Of a DNA stretch of 52,408 nt, positions 24,531 through 35,369 are shown piece by piece (position 1 is the stretch's first letter; each line of letters opens with the position of its first letter). Both the position numbers and the translations under genes were made by a program. This DNA comes from Lachnospiraceae bacterium. GTDB lineage: Bacteria; Bacillota; Clostridia; Lachnospirales; Lachnospiraceae. Location: contig JAFZDQ010000053.1 of assembly GCA_017561085.1 (NCBI GenBank), forward strand, positions 1 through 52,408, written 5' to 3'. The notes under the pieces are model-generated. The model saw only the letters and a program-made list of their open reading frames with translations. It was not told the DNA's origin and made no database searches.

Positions 24531-27500
24531 TTAAGATATAACTGTCTCTTTTTTCTTCTGAATACCAGGATTATTCCTGTCCATAGCTGCCACGATATCT
24601 TTTTTCTCATTAAGCCTTGCAATGAGAGACCGCCTTTCTTCTATTTCTGCAGGCTTTGAACCAGTTTTATCCTCATCATCAACATCCAAGAGGTTTTCTT
24701 TCTCTGGAATATCCCCATTGGAAACAGCTTTCGCCTCATCTTCATGTATATTTGGTTCCGAATGTTCTTCTTTTTTCTCAGTTTCCGGCTCTGGCTTTGG
24801 AGCATCTTCATCAAGATCAACTGCATCCTCGCCTTTTTCATCCATATCAAGCAAGCTGTTCAGCTCTGCAAGCCTTGTCAGCTTATCGTTAAGCTCCTGT
24901 TCCTGTGGGAATGGCTTTTCCACCTCGATTTTTGCGGTTTCAAGCTGCTGTTCCACATTGGCGAGCTTTGCAATCGCATCCTCAAGCTGTTTTGTCATGG
25001 ATTCCATGGCATTACCTATACGGGTAATGTTACCGGACGGGTCAGAGCCAATCTCCACTTCATGGCTGAGTTTTCCCTTCATGTTCAGCGTAAACTTCCT
25101 GAAAAACGAATCAAAAGTTACATTCATCTTCATGCCAAGGTACTCACCGATTGGCACAGCCACATTTGCCTGCTTCATCTCCTTACAGATACCGATGATC
25201 GCTGTCCCGGCTTCCTTCCTGTCATCATAGGTCTTACCGGCTACCGTCATGGTAAAGATATCCTTGTCTGCAGGCTTGTTGGCATTATAGGTTGCGATAT
25301 CTGCCTTCATTCCAGCGATACGTTCCTTTAGTGCCGATATCTGCTGAGGATAGTTCTTAGCGATATTGTCCTCCAGTCGGTATTTCTGGCTGGTATGGTT
25401 CGCTTTCATCAGCTTCAGCTTCGATACCTGGATATCCAAGTCCATCTTTTCCTTAATGTACGGATTTCCCGTAGCAAGAGCCTTGACCTCCGCATAAGTA
25501 AGAGCTGCCTCGTCGATATCCTCACAGCTTCTGACCGGAGATTTGCTGGTCATAATCTGCCCGATGAACTTCTGCTTATTCTCGATGAGCTGCCACGAGT
25601 AGGCGTCGAAGGTTCCTTCCGTAACATAGCGGAAGATCTTAACCTTCGGGTTGGTATTTCCCTGTCGTAAAATACGGCCTTCCTGCTGTTCTATATCAGA
25701 AGGTCTCCAGGGTACATCCAGATGGTGCAATGCTATCAGCCTGTCCTGCACGTTCGTACCGGCTCCCATCTTCTGCGTGGATCCCAACAAAAAACGGACT
25801 TGCCCGCTTCTTACTTTCGCAAACAACTCCGCTTTCCTCGTTTCGGTATTCGCATCATGGATAAATGCAATCTCTTCCGGTGGTACTCCTTTTGCTATCA
25901 GCTTATCCCGGATATCCTCATATACATTGAATGTTCCGTCTCCTTTTGGTGTCGAAAGGTCACAAAAGATGAGTTGGGCTGACCGCTTGTCCGCCGTATC
26001 CTCCCATATCTTAAATGCCTTTTCCACGCACACGCTGGACTTGCTGTTTTCATCATCCGGCAGCATATCATTCATAAGACGCTGATCCAGTGCCAGCTTC
26101 CTGCCATCGTTGGTAATCTTCAGCATATTATCGACGGATGAATCCACCATGCGGTTACGCACCCGCTCTGCCCTATCTGCCAGGGATGCCACCATTTCCT
26201 TCTGTGCCTCTGACGGCTTTAATGTCACATTCTCATACTCCGCCTCCGGCACAGGAAGCTTAAGCATATCGGGAGTCTGGATATCAGCACTCTCCTTAAA
26301 AAGTGCGATCAACTCCGGCAGGTTAAAGAACTTCGCAAACCTTGTCTTAGCCCTGTATCCGGTTCCTTCCGGCGCAAGCTCTATTGCAGTCTGTGTATCA
26401 CCAAAATTAGCCGCCCATGCATCGAACTGTCCCAGTCCCAGCTTCTGAAGTGTACCATACTGTAAATATCTCATATTGGTATATAGCTCCGTCATGCTGT
26501 TGGAAATTGGCGTTCCGGTTGCAAAGGTCACACCCTTACCGCCTGTCAGTTCATCGAGGTACTGGCACTTGTTAAACATATCCTGTGACTTCTGAGCCTC
26601 GGTCTGTGCAATACCCGCCACATTACGCATCTTCGTATATAGGAACAAGTTTTTATAAGAATGCGATTCGTCCACAAAAAGCCTGTCAACGCCAAGCTGC
26701 TCAAAGGTTACGACATTATCCTTACGGCTCTGATCATTAAGCTTATCAAGTCTTGTCATGAGCTGCTTCTTGGATTTCTCCATCTGTTTGATGGTATATC
26801 GCTCGCCCCTGTCAGCCTTTGCCTGTGCTATGGCTTCCGTGATCTCATCTATCTGCCGCTCCAGTATCGCCACCTGTCTTTCCTGTGACAGAGGGATCTT
26901 TTCAAACTGCGTATGACCGATGATTACAGCATCATAATCGCCTGTTGCTATACGGGAGCAGAACTTCTTGCGGTTTGCAGGCTCAAAGTCCTTTTTCGTT
27001 GCCGCAAGGATATTCGCTCCGGGATATAGCCGCAGGAAATCTGATGCCCACTGCTCTGTTAAGTGGTTCGGTACTACAAACAGCGACTTCTGAGCAAGCC
27101 CAAGCCTTTTAAGCTCCATAGCTGCCGCAGTCATTTCAAAGGTCTTGCCCGCACCTACGCAATGAGCAAGAAGCGTGTTATCTCCATACAGCACATGAGC
27201 CACCGCATTTTTCTGATGAGGTTTCAGCTCTATATCAGGTGTCATGCCCGGGAACTGCAAATGTGAGCCGTCATACTCTCTCGGTCTCGTGGAATTGAAA
27301 CGCTCATTATAAACCTTTACAAGATCAGCTCTCCGCTCCGGATCCTTAAAAATCCAGTCCTTAAAAGCTTCACGGATTGCCTCCTGCTTCTGTGCAGCAA
27401 GGGTTGTTTCCTTCTTGTTAAGCACTCTCTTTTCTTTGCCGTCCTCCACGATAGTATCATAGATACGCACATCCTTAAGGTTCAGACTGTCTTCCAGTAT

Positions 27501-30500
27501 CTTATAGGCATTCGCCCTGCCGGTACCGAAGGTCATGTTGGCAAGGGTATTGCCATAGTCTGCATTCTTACCCTTTACATTCCAAAGCCCGGTCACATCC
27601 GAATACTGTATGCCCATGACATTCCGGTCAAAAAGATATCCCGGTGTCTGGAAAGTCTCACGCATAAAGTCCTCGATATATTTCGAGTCTACCCATGTTG
27701 CCCCAAGGCGTACTTCGATATCCGATGCTTCAAGGTCTTTCGGCATTACCTGTTCAAGATGCACCACATTCACCTGATACTCAGGGTGATTTTCCGCATA
27801 GTTCTTTGCTATGGAAAGCTTCTCACGGACATTACCGGACAGGTACTCATCCGCTGTCTCCCACTGGTCTGTCAAAGGATTCCGAAATATAACTCCTGCC
27901 AGCTCCTCTGTTATGGCTTCTTTTTCCTTTCCCGTAAGCTCTGCCATATAGTCAAGGTCTACCTTGGCTTTTTCAGCCAGGGAGACCGCCAGTGCCTCGC
28001 TTGCGGTATCAACGCTTGTCACCACCTCTGCGTGCTTGATGGTACGCTTCGTGAACATATCCGCTTTACCGAGGAACTTGCCTTCATCGTCCAGCTTCTC
28101 CAAAGAACAAAGCAGGCAGTATGAAGAGTCCTGATTAAAGGCTCTCTTATTGGTCTGAGAACTGATAAGTCCGTATTTATCAGAGAACTTATCATATAAT
28201 CCGTTCAGTTCTGCCTGTTTCTCCGCAATGGTTGCATCGGGATAATCCTCCATCTGCATCTGGATCAGCTCCTGCGTACAGTCACGGATAGCGATCATAC
28301 CTTTGATGCGGTCTTCCATGGTATCTGACACATCGGCAGGCTTCATGACGGAATTCTCACGATAATACACATGATCATCCACCATACAGAAGCTGTAATT
28401 CTTCACATTCGGATCCGCCGGGATTACTTCAAGGTCAGACTTTCCAAGCTCGTCCGCTGAAAGCTCCACCGCTTCATATTCCGCATGGATATTGCTGATT
28501 GCCTCACGAAGCTGTTCCTCAAATGGTCTGCTCTCATCCGGTACACAGGTACTCTCCATCCCGAAAGGCCCTGACACCATTTCCATCTTTCCTACGATCA
28601 TCTCCGGATGGTCGGCAAAATACTGGTTCATGGCTATGCCGTTTGCATCCATGCCGAGGTGTACCCAGTCCGGCTCGATATCCATCAGCCTGTCTCTTTT
28701 CTTGAAAAAAAGAACGTCGGACGTTACTTCTGTTCCGGCATTCTCCTTAAAGGCTGTATTTGGAAGTCTCACCGCTCCGAGTAGCTCTGCCCTTTGAGCA
28801 AGATATTTCCTCACCTGCGGGCTTTGCTTATCCATGGTTCCCTTGCTTGTAACAAATGCTACAATTCCGCCCGGTCTTACCTTATCCAGCGTCTTTGCAA
28901 AGAAATAATCATGTATCTGGAAGTTAAGCTTATCATAGGGCTTGTCGCTGACCTTATAATTACCGAACGGTACATTTCCAACCGCCACATCAAAGAAATC
29001 ATTCTGAAAATCGGTCTTTTCATATCCGCTGATACGCACATCTGCCTGCGGATAGAGCTGCTTTGCGATGCGGCCTGTCAGATCATCAAGCTCCACTCCG
29101 TATAACTTACTGTCCTGCATCTCTTCCGGCAACATACCAAAGAAGTTTCCGACACCCATGGCAGGCTCAAGGATATTTCCCTTTTCAAAGCCCATCTGTC
29201 CCAGTGCTTCATAGATGTTTCTTATGATCACGGGGCTTGTAAAGTGGGCATTTAAGGTACTTTCCCTTGCGGAATTGTACTCCTCCGGTGTCAGCACACT
29301 CTTTAATTCCTGATATTCTGCAGACCAGTTGCTCTTAGTTTCATCAAAGGCATCCGCAAGTCCGCCCCAGCCGACATACTGCGATAAAATCTGCTGTTCC
29401 TCTGGCGTGGCTGTCCTGTGTTCATCCTCGATCTGCTTCAAAGTTGTAATCGCCCTGATATTGCCACGGAACTTTTCCTTTGCGCTGCCTTTTCCCAGGT
29501 CATCATCTGTAATGCGGAAATTCTTTGCTTCAATCCTTGCCGTCTCAGATAGTTCTGCCTCTCTTGCGTTATAGGATTCACAAAATCTTCCAACAAGCCT
29601 CCTTGGAAAGCTCTCATCATCCATAAACTCATACTGGATGTTCTTAACTGCATCAAGGCTATCAGCCTTTTCAATCTTCTTTTCATACTGCCCGATTCTT
29701 ACTTCATCTGACAGCTTCTCTTCCAGCTTGCGAAGCTCCGGTTCAGAAAGCCTTTCGTAAATATCGTTACTTTCAGTATGAATGGAAAAGCTCTCTTCAT
29801 CCCCGTCATGCCTTGTGACCTCATACCGGATCTTCTGATGCTCTCCCCGGATATCCGCTTCAAGCTCATACTCCGCTGTATGCCCGAAATTACTGTACTC
29901 CGCTCCGATATAGGAAATGTTCTGTATATCCTCTGCGGTAAGCTCCATGTTATGGAACTTCTCCCAGTCCTCTTCCGACACATAGGTAAGCTCGTCAAAA
30001 TCAAGGTACTTAAGCTCATTTTCTATGAGGTCAGTAAGGGTATCATATTCATTCTGAGAAATGATCTGCCCGTCAATCGCAAGACGGATGCTGTTATGTT
30101 CAAGATCCACAGACGCCTGTATCGGGTACTCTTTTCCGTCAGCTTCATCTATAAGGTCGGTATAGGCTATCTCCACATTGGAAAGGTCAGAGAAATCCGC
30201 ATCATGGTCATACTCCCTGTAGCAGAATTCATTGATAAGCTCCTTTGCCTGCTCCTGCTCCGGTGTAAGGACTGCCTCTTTCTCCCGAAGAAACTCCGGC
30301 ACTTCCGAAAATCCAAATGAATCCACGAAATATGCCTTATCCTCACCGTTCTGATGCATCACCACCACATCCGATACGGACATGGAGCGTCCCTTGTAAT
30401 CTGCAGGGTGATCTATGTTGAACTTCTCATAAAGATCTTCGAGGGTAGTGCCTTCCTCCAATGCTCCGGTATATACTGCTTCATAGTTTGCCGCATCAAC

Positions 30501-33419
30501 AGACAGTCCTCTGTTCTGCAGGTGCTCCAGGTTTTCAAAGATGATATCCCGTCTGTCCTCAGCTTCATCCGATATCTGATAGATTGTATATGTTGAAGAT
30601 TCCTGCTCAAAAGCCTGCTCTTTAAGCACTTCTCCCCGCATGGTCTCGTCAACATACTCCTGCGCCTCTTCAAGAGTCCTGAAGGTCTCCGTAGGAGCAG
30701 CAAAAGAATCAGCAACCGGATGAATCCCATATGAACCATCTTCCTCACGGTCTATCCATACATACTGACCGGAAGGGAGCTTTGTTGCCCACTCCTGGGG
30801 ATTATCATTTTCATCATCCGCTTCATGGACTATCGACCAGCGGCTGTTTTCTCCCCGTCCGACAGGAGGACCGAATTCGGGATTATGATCTGCCTCTTTG
30901 CTTTCAGGCTCTTCCTGTGCATCCCCGGCTTCAATGGCATCAACTAGTTTTTCCTGCTCATCAGCAAGAGCTTCCTTTTCCTGCTCCTTTTTATACTCCG
31001 CATAGGCTTCCTTTGCCTTTGGAGACAGGTACTTATCCTCTGCGATCAGTTCACGGATACGCTTTTCCACCACATTCCAGTTAAGAAGCACGGATGTATA
31101 AGGCTCCATGATACTGCCTTTGTCAAGCTGAATGCCCTTTGCATCATGGTCTTCCCAACTCTTATCATTTCCAATCAGTGCATCTGACTGACCACCAGTA
31201 CCGTATTCGCTCTTAAGGAACGCTACATTATCTTTGCTGTCATGCCCTTCCTTAAAATAATCATAGATACGGAAAAGTCCCTGCGATACACCGCTTCCAT
31301 GGGTGAGCCTGCTGTCAATCTCATCCTGGGTAATGAAGTTTTCAAGCCTTACATTTACCTCATCTGCAAGAGGAAACTCCCTACGCTCAGCATCGAGGTC
31401 GGCAATCTCTGAAAGCAGATACTCCGGCTCTTTTACATATCGCCACCGAAGTTGAAGCTCTCCGCTCTCTATCCTGTCCGCAGCTCTGCCGATTTCCTCT
31501 GCAAGCAGCTCCCTTCCCTCATGGGTAGATAAAAGCTCTGCGATATGTGCCTGGCTGTCGGGATAATTACTTCCCTGGATAGAAAGAGAATCAGGCATAT
31601 CATCAATGCCGTCACGGAAAAAGAAATAAATCTGATCAGCCACCCTCGCCCGTTCGGTGCTGTCCACAAGAAAGGCTTCATTTCTCGACATATATGAGCC
31701 GTTTTCCACCATCTGACGGGTGAACTCTTCCACAAGGCTCCAACTATAGGTAGTGGCAAAGTCCACCTGAGCAGAGTTCCCCGGTGCGATGCTCATTCCG
31801 TTTTCGTTATACCAGACAGATACCCTCTGCCCGTCAAATTCAAAACCCTTACCTGTCGTTCCGATCTCGTTCTTAATGAAATCCGTCATTTCCGCAGCAT
31901 CTTTTCCTGCCTGGTACTTCGCATAGATGCGCTTGCGGTTATTCTCTTTACCGCCACCGGACCTTATCACATCAAGAAGCTGATCGTCTTTTAACATAAA
32001 AACAGCGGGAGCCTTCGTTTTCACGCTTGCTTCCGCTGCTGCTATCGTTCCAACCTGCTCCGCAAATGATGGGAACAGGTCAAACATATTCAGTTGTTCA
32101 GGTTCTGCATCCGGAGGGTTTAGCTGTAGATCAGCTCCGATAAAACTATCTCCTCCGCCGATGCCCGGATGTTGTTCATCAGCCCCACCCACTTCATCTG
32201 GTCTGATGCTTTCAGGGCTTCGTTCACTCCCTGCGACTTCGCCATCTGATCGGTCAAAAGATCCATCCGCTCCTCTGCCTGTTTCTGAATCATCAGGCAG
32301 TGCTCCTTCAGATTCCCCTCTAACATCATCCCGCTGTAGGTTCCTCTCCTGTGTTCCTTCAGGAAATTCCTCCGCATCAGTCCGTACTTCGTTAAGGGTT
32401 CCTCCGGCTCGCTGTTCGCTACCAAATTCGGGATCAGATAATCCCCGCTCTGCATGTAAGTCAGTTCCATGGTCATTTCCTCCTTGTTCTGAAATATTAG
32501 CGCTTTCGCCTTTTTCATAATCATCGGTGGAAATATCACCTTGCCGCTCGCTTTCACGCTTTAAAGCATTATATTCATTCTGAGCCTCATTTGCAAGCAA
32601 ATTTTGGCTTTTTTCTACGGCTTGTGATATATTCTCCGTTTGTCTTTCTACTTCGCCATATCGGGCGATATGACGCTCCTGTGCCGTTACCGCTCTTCCG
32701 ATTTCCATGAGCACCGGCTCAGTCATTTCCGATACTGCATTTCCCAGTACCGACAGTGTTTTCACATCGCTGAACTCATGCAGATAACGGAAATCAAAAT
32801 CATAAAGTTCTGTATCCACACCGCACCTTGTAAGAAGCGTATATGCGATGGAATCTCTCATGGTCTCCTGCAAGCGCAGTTCAAGATTCAGTTCATCATA
32901 TCCATACAGAAAGCTTCCATCCACCCTGTCCTGCAGATCAGGCATTACATCCCTGTAATAATCATCCGCAATACGATGTGCCAGCTCCACAAGCCTGTCC
33001 CCGAAAGGTCTGCTTTCATCCGTTTTTCCATATATGTTTTCAAGTCTGTTGAGAACTGTCTGTTCATTCCGTTCCCTGACCTGCCATATGTACGGGAGTC
33101 TTCCAACATTCCATCCGGGATGCACATTTGACACATCAAATACATACCGAAGTCTTGGTCTGCCGCTGCTCTCATCCAAAAGAGCGATACCCTTGGAGCC
33201 ACGGTTAACCCAGCAGTTCATCTTCTGATTCCATGTTTCAAGCTCTGCACATGCTGTGGCATCCGGTCTCTGGGCATAGATAAGCAGCTGATCCATGAAA
33301 GGATACCGGTATAGCCTTCCGGCAGTGGTAAGGAATCCCTTCCACTTTTCCGCATCAGCCGATAAATCCTGCGCCGTAGCCTGTGCAAGCCATTTGATCT
33401 CATCATATTTTCTTGCCAT
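24531..33419 (-). CDS. Giant DNA methylase/SNF2 helicase polyvalent protein
   Basis: 2962 residues. The N terminus ([19 protein letters not shown], near 40) is the usual entry of ICE SNF2/methylase proteins. Then come long acidic linkers and repeated polyvalent domains. A methylase fold lies near 1420 ([14 protein letters not shown]) with NVPFGNY near 1481 in the place of NPPY. A superfamily 2 helicase follows: VGAGKT near 2086, DESHS near 2251, GTPISNS, and [11 protein letters not shown] near 2583. The C terminus carries [15 protein letters not shown]. Family knowledge: such proteins travel with Tn1549-like elements and may protect or remodel transferred DNA. The missing Pro-Pro in motif IV leaves methylation uncertain. 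Confidence 0.88.
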   Translation of the reverse strand: MARKYDEIKWLAQATAQDLSADAEKWKGFLTTAGRLYRYPFMDQLLIYAQRPDATACAELETWNQKMNCWVNRGSKGIALLDESSGRPRLRYVFDVSNVHPGWNVGRLPYIWQVRERNEQTVLNRLENIYGKTDESRPFGDRLVELAHRIADDYYRDVMPDLQDRVDGSFLYGYDELNLELRLQETMRDSIAYTLLTRCGVDTELYDFDFRYLHEFSDVKTLSVLGNAVSEMTEPVLMEIGRAVTAQERHIARYGEVERQTENISQAVEKSQNLLANEAQNEYNALKRESERQGDISTDDYEKGESANISEQGGNDHGTDLHAERGLSDPEFGSEQRAGGTLNEVRTDAEEFPEGTQERNLQRDDVRGESEGALPDDSETGRGADGSFDRSDGEVAGSERSPESIRPDEVGGADEQHPGIGGGDSFIGADLQLNPPDAEPEQLNMFDLFPSFAEQVGTIAAAEASVKTKAPAVFMLKDDQLLDVIRSGGGKENNRKRIYAKYQAGKDAAEMTDFIKNEIGTTGKGFEFDGQRVSVWYNENGMSIAPGNSAQVDFATTYSWSLVEEFTRQMVENGSYMSRNEAFLVDSTERARVADQIYFFFRDGIDDMPDSLSIQGSNYPDSQAHIAELLSTHEGRELLAEEIGRAADRIESGELQLRWRYVKEPEYLLSEIADLDAERREFPLADEVNVRLENFITQDEIDSRLTHGSGVSQGLFRIYDYFKEGHDSKDNVAFLKSEYGTGGQSDALIGNDKSWEDHDAKGIQLDKGSIMEPYTSVLLNWNVVEKRIRELIAEDKYLSPKAKEAYAEYKKEQEKEALADEQEKLVDAIEAGDAQEEPESKEADHNPEFGPPVGRGENSRWSIVHEADDENDNPQEWATKLPSGQYVWIDREEDGSYGIHPVADSFAAPTETFRTLEEAQEYVDETMRGEVLKEQAFEQESSTYTIYQISDEAEDRRDIIFENLEHLQNRGLSVDAANYEAVYTGALEEGTTLEDLYEKFNIDHPADYKGRSMSVSDVVVMHQNGEDKAYFVDSFGFSEVPEFLREKEAVLTPEQEQAKELINEFCYREYDHDADFSDLSNVEIAYTDLIDEADGKEYPIQASVDLEHNSIRLAIDGQIISQNEYDTLTDLIENELKYLDFDELTYVSEEDWEKFHNMELTAEDIQNISYIGAEYSNFGHTAEYELEADIRGEHQKIRYEVTRHDGDEESFSIHTESNDIYERLSEPELRKLEEKLSDEVRIGQYEKKIEKADSLDAVKNIQYEFMDDESFPRRLVGRFCESYNAREAELSETARIEAKNFRITDDDLGKGSAKEKFRGNIRAITTLKQIEDEHRTATPEEQQILSQYVGWGGLADAFDETKSNWSAEYQELKSVLTPEEYNSARESTLNAHFTSPVIIRNIYEALGQMGFEKGNILEPAMGVGNFFGMLPEEMQDSKLYGVELDDLTGRIAKQLYPQADVRISGYEKTDFQNDFFDVAVGNVPFGNYKVSDKPYDKLNFQIHDYFFAKTLDKVRPGGIVAFVTSKGTMDKQSPQVRKYLAQRAELLGAVRLPNTAFKENAGTEVTSDVLFFKKRDRLMDIEPDWVHLGMDANGIAMNQYFADHPEMIVGKMEMVSGPFGMESTCVPDESRPFEEQLREAISNIHAEYEAVELSADELGKSDLEVIPADPNVKNYSFCMVDDHVYYRENSVMKPADVSDTMEDRIKGMIAIRDCTQELIQMQMEDYPDATIAEKQAELNGLYDKFSDKYGLISSQTNKRAFNQDSSYCLLCSLEKLDDEGKFLGKADMFTKRTIKHAEVVTSVDTASEALAVSLAEKAKVDLDYMAELTGKEKEAITEELAGVIFRNPLTDQWETADEYLSGNVREKLSIAKNYAENHPEYQVNVVHLEQVMPKDLEASDIEVRLGATWVDSKYIEDFMRETFQTPGYLFDRNVMGIQYSDVTGLWNVKGKNADYGNTLANMTFGTGRANAYKILEDSLNLKDVRIYDTIVEDGKEKRVLNKKETTLAAQKQEAIREAFKDWIFKDPERRADLVKVYNERFNSTRPREYDGSHLQFPGMTPDIELKPHQKNAVAHVLYGDNTLLAHCVGAGKTFEMTAAAMELKRLGLAQKSLFVVPNHLTEQWASDFLRLYPGANILAATKKDFEPANRKKFCSRIATGDYDAVIIGHTQFEKIPLSQERQVAILERQIDEITEAIAQAKADRGERYTIKQMEKSKKQLMTRLDKLNDQSRKDNVVTFEQLGVDRLFVDESHSYKNLFLYTKMRNVAGIAQTEAQKSQDMFNKCQYLDELTGGKGVTFATGTPISNSMTELYTNMRYLQYGTLQKLGLGQFDAWAANFGDTQTAIELAPEGTGYRAKTRFAKFFNLPELIALFKESADIQTPDMLKLPVPEAEYENVTLKPSEAQKEMVASLADRAERVRNRMVDSSVDNMLKITNDGRKLALDQRLMNDMLPDDENSKSSVCVEKAFKIWEDTADKRSAQLIFCDLSTPKGDGTFNVYEDIRDKLIAKGVPPEEIAFIHDANTETRKAELFAKVRSGQVRFLLGSTQKMGAGTNVQDRLIALHHLDVPWRPSDIEQQEGRILRQGNTNPKVKIFRYVTEGTFDAYSWQLIENKQKFIGQIMTSKSPVRSCEDIDEAALTYAEVKALATGNPYIKEKMDLDIQVSKLKLMKANHTSQKYRLEDNIAKNYPQQISALKERIAGMKADIATYNANKPADKDIFTMTVAGKTYDDRKEAGTAIIGICKEMKQANVAVPIGEYLGMKMNVTFDSFFRKFTLNMKGKLSHEVEIGSDPSGNITRIGNAMESMTKQLEDAIAKLANVEQQLETAKIEVEKPFPQEQELNDKLTRLAELNSLLDMDEKGEDAVDLDEDAPKPEPETEKKEEHSEPNIHEDEAKAVSNGDIPEKENLLDVDDEDKTGSKPAEIEERRSLIARLNEKKDIVAAMDRNNPGIQKKKETVIS

Positions 33420-33445
33420 AGCCTGTTTCTCCTAATAAAGATTAT

Positions 33446-33473
33446 GGGAGAAGGACATTACTGCCCCTCTCCC
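33446..33473 (-). promoter_or_regulatory. Intercistronic hairpin upstream of the helicase gene
   Basis: GGGAGA and TCTCCC arms lie between the DUF5688 stop and the helicase start. It is similar in position to the other hairpins of this operon, but unrelated in sequence. Confidence 0.5.
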
Positions 33474-33491
33474 GTTCAAAAACAAAAATTC

Positions 33492-34658
33492 TTATGCCAA
33501 AGCCTGTGCGCCTCTGTCCTTATTCATTTGACGAGGTTCTCTGTTTGCCTCATTCTTGGCAACAACATCTTTCTTCTGAGCAAGCCTCTCCTTAAGGGAA
33601 GGACGTTCCTGCCTCTTTTCTTCCTTTGCAGATGTTTTTTCTACAGATGTTTTTTCTACAGCAGTTTCCTTTGAAGCCTCGGCTTCCTTTGCCGCAGCTC
33701 TCTCCTCTGCCTTGTCCGCACGGAAAAGCTCATGTTCCTTTGCGTCATAGGCATATACGTGATCGGAGAGTCTTTCCTCCGGTGCTACCTGTGTGGCATT
33801 CACATCCTGCACCATGCTTTCCAGTGTCTTAAGATCCATCTGATCATTCTTAGGTACGATCAGCACCTCATGCACACTCGAAGGTAAAATGAAGTAGTCC
33901 TGACCCAGCTTCTCGGTGATATCATCCATGACCTTATCGTTAAGGAGAACTGCCGCACCGTTAAGCTTATCCTCATTAGAAAGTACATACATCATCTCAT
34001 CAGGTGTAGGCGGGATCATACCGGCGATGGCCTCCCTTGCCTCTTCCTCTGTCATGCCATTTCGCATCATATCGGGAAGCATCATATCCACCATGGTCTC
34101 CGTCATACTCTTGAAAGTTGCCGGAGTAAGGGTGTCCATGTTATCGAGGGCAATCTGATGAAGCTGTTCTACATCCACACCGTATCCCTCCATGAGCCTA
34201 TTGGTGATAGGTGCGCTCATTGTGCCGCTCTCTTCTTTGCCGATTGCGATATGGTATGTAACAGCCAGGTCATCCACCATGGTATGAGGCTTATCTGCAA
34301 GATACTCCGCATTCTGCTCTGCATTGATAAGGCGGCAGGTGATACGATCCTTCACGCTGTCAAAATCGGTAAGCCTGCTAACATCAAAATCCTGTGACAT
34401 CTCATGCTGTGTGCGGACATCTGCGATTGCAGCCAGGATATCATCCATAGGTCTGCCGTCCTCATGCTGTTCATAAAACTGATTGAGGTAAATATTGGGA
34501 GCGATATTGCTGTCCTCAAGCTTTACCATAAGACCATCCAGCTTCTGATCATTGTTCTTCACAACTGTCTGAATGGAAACATCCGCATCTGCGTACTTCT
34601 CAGGCAGAAACTCCTTGATACGGTCTGCCACTTCCTGCTTAAATTCTTCGTAATTCAT
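33492..34658 (-). CDS. DUF5688-like ICE protein
   Basis: 388 residues matching the DUF5688 pattern (MNYEEFKQEVADRIKEFLP at the start, then INLQFYE-type NIYLNQFYE). It is found in conjugative elements of clostridia; function unknown. It is a soluble protein. The C terminus has a short 15-nt tandem DNA repeat coding for VEKTS twice (near 33631-33661), then the tag RPSLKERLAQKKDVV 37 residues from the end. It overlaps the 51-residue gene upstream by 4 nt (ATGA). Confidence 0.75.
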   Translation of the reverse strand: MNYEEFKQEVADRIKEFLPEKYADADVSIQTVVKNNDQKLDGLMVKLEDSNIAPNIYLNQFYEQHEDGRPMDDILAAIADVRTQHEMSQDFDVSRLTDFDSVKDRITCRLINAEQNAEYLADKPHTMVDDLAVTYHIAIGKEESGTMSAPITNRLMEGYGVDVEQLHQIALDNMDTLTPATFKSMTETMVDMMLPDMMRNGMTEEEAREAIAGMIPPTPDEMMYVLSNEDKLNGAAVLLNDKVMDDITEKLGQDYFILPSSVHEVLIVPKNDQMDLKTLESMVQDVNATQVAPEERLSDHVYAYDAKEHELFRADKAEERAAAKEAEASKETAVEKTSVEKTSAKEEKRQERPSLKERLAQKKDVVAKNEANREPRQMNKDRGAQALA

Positions 34659-34810
34659 GCTTTTGCTCCTCCCTTCATCATAGCTTCCTTCTGCATCTGT
34701 GCCTTACACTCCAACTTCTTCATGCCCTGCATATAGGCCGTAAAGCGAGCCTTGCCACTTGTCTTTGGCTTTTCTGCAACCTCTGTTGCGATCACATTGT
34801 TATTCTGCAT
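34655..34810 (-). CDS. Small basic ICE protein (51 aa)
   Basis: 51 residues, basic and Met/Lys-rich (GKARFTAYMQGMKKLE, then a KAQMQKEAMM segment). Not recognised. ATG at 34810 follows GAAGGAGGATG; it overlaps the gene before by 11 nt and the DUF5688 gene after by 4 nt, so it is embedded in a translationally coupled run and is probably real. Confidence 0.65.
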   Translation of the reverse strand: MQNNNVIATEVAEKPKTSGKARFTAYMQGMKKLECKAQMQKEAMMKGGAKA

Positions 34811-35369
34811 CGTTTTCATCCTCCTTCTTTGTATAATCTTCAAGAAAATCCCAGAAATCCTCTGGGGTGTTCTCGCTTACCATATCTGAAATATCTTCAA
34901 CGCATCCGCCCAAAAGATCATTGTTATCCTTTCCTGCCATGCAAATAGCTCTGATCTGCTCCAGCTTTTCTGCATTGGAGATATTTCTTCTGCGGCAAAG
35001 TCTTTCAATATCCTCAAATTTCACATTCATAAGGTATCCGACATTCCTGATTCCTTCGAGGATATACTTGATAAAAGCAACCTCTTCTTTTTCCAGAATG
35101 CTGATATCAGCATATTTACCGGGATAGTAATCATCATCAGATGCTCCAAAATCATGATCATCCGTGCTGATAAGCTCCTCTCCCTCTTCGGGTGTAAGAT
35201 GATATTCTTCATCAAAATCATCCGGCTCTTCATCGAAGTAGTCATCATCACAGACATACTTCTTTTTACTGTCCCTGTACTTCTTTACGGCTAAAGCCGC
35301 AGCAGAGACCGAAGCCCCTGCCGCCGCAATGCCCAGTAATACTTTTACTGCTTTCTTCATGTTGCTCAC
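34800..35369 (-). CDS. Membrane-anchored acidic ICE protein
   Basis: 189 residues. Residues 5-28 form one membrane helix (VLLGIAAAGASVSAAALAV), followed by a basic stop and a very acidic stretch (45-85), then a helical domain. Not recognised as a named family. It overlaps the topoisomerase stop by 4 nt and the next gene by 11 nt. Its place in the operon suggests a role at the membrane during DNA transfer. Confidence 0.7.
   Translation of the reverse strand: MSNMKKAVKVLLGIAAAGASVSAAALAVKKYRDSKKKYVCDDDYFDEEPDDFDEEYHLTPEEGEELISTDDHDFGASDDDYYPGKYADISILEKEEVAFIKYILEGIRNVGYLMNVKFEDIERLCRRRNISNAEKLEQIRAICMAGKDNNDLLGGCVEDISDMVSENTPEDFWDFLEDYTKKEDENDAE

Noticed and set aside
24622-33228. Many open frames of 60-200 codons on the opposite strand and other frames of the giant helicase gene
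   Set aside because: They lack ribosome sites and recognisable domains, and are explained as shadows of a long, GC-richer coding region.
33626-33665. Short tandem repeat in the DUF5688-like gene
   Set aside because: Only two 15-nt copies coding VEKTS; too short to suggest phase variation or a CRISPR-like array.
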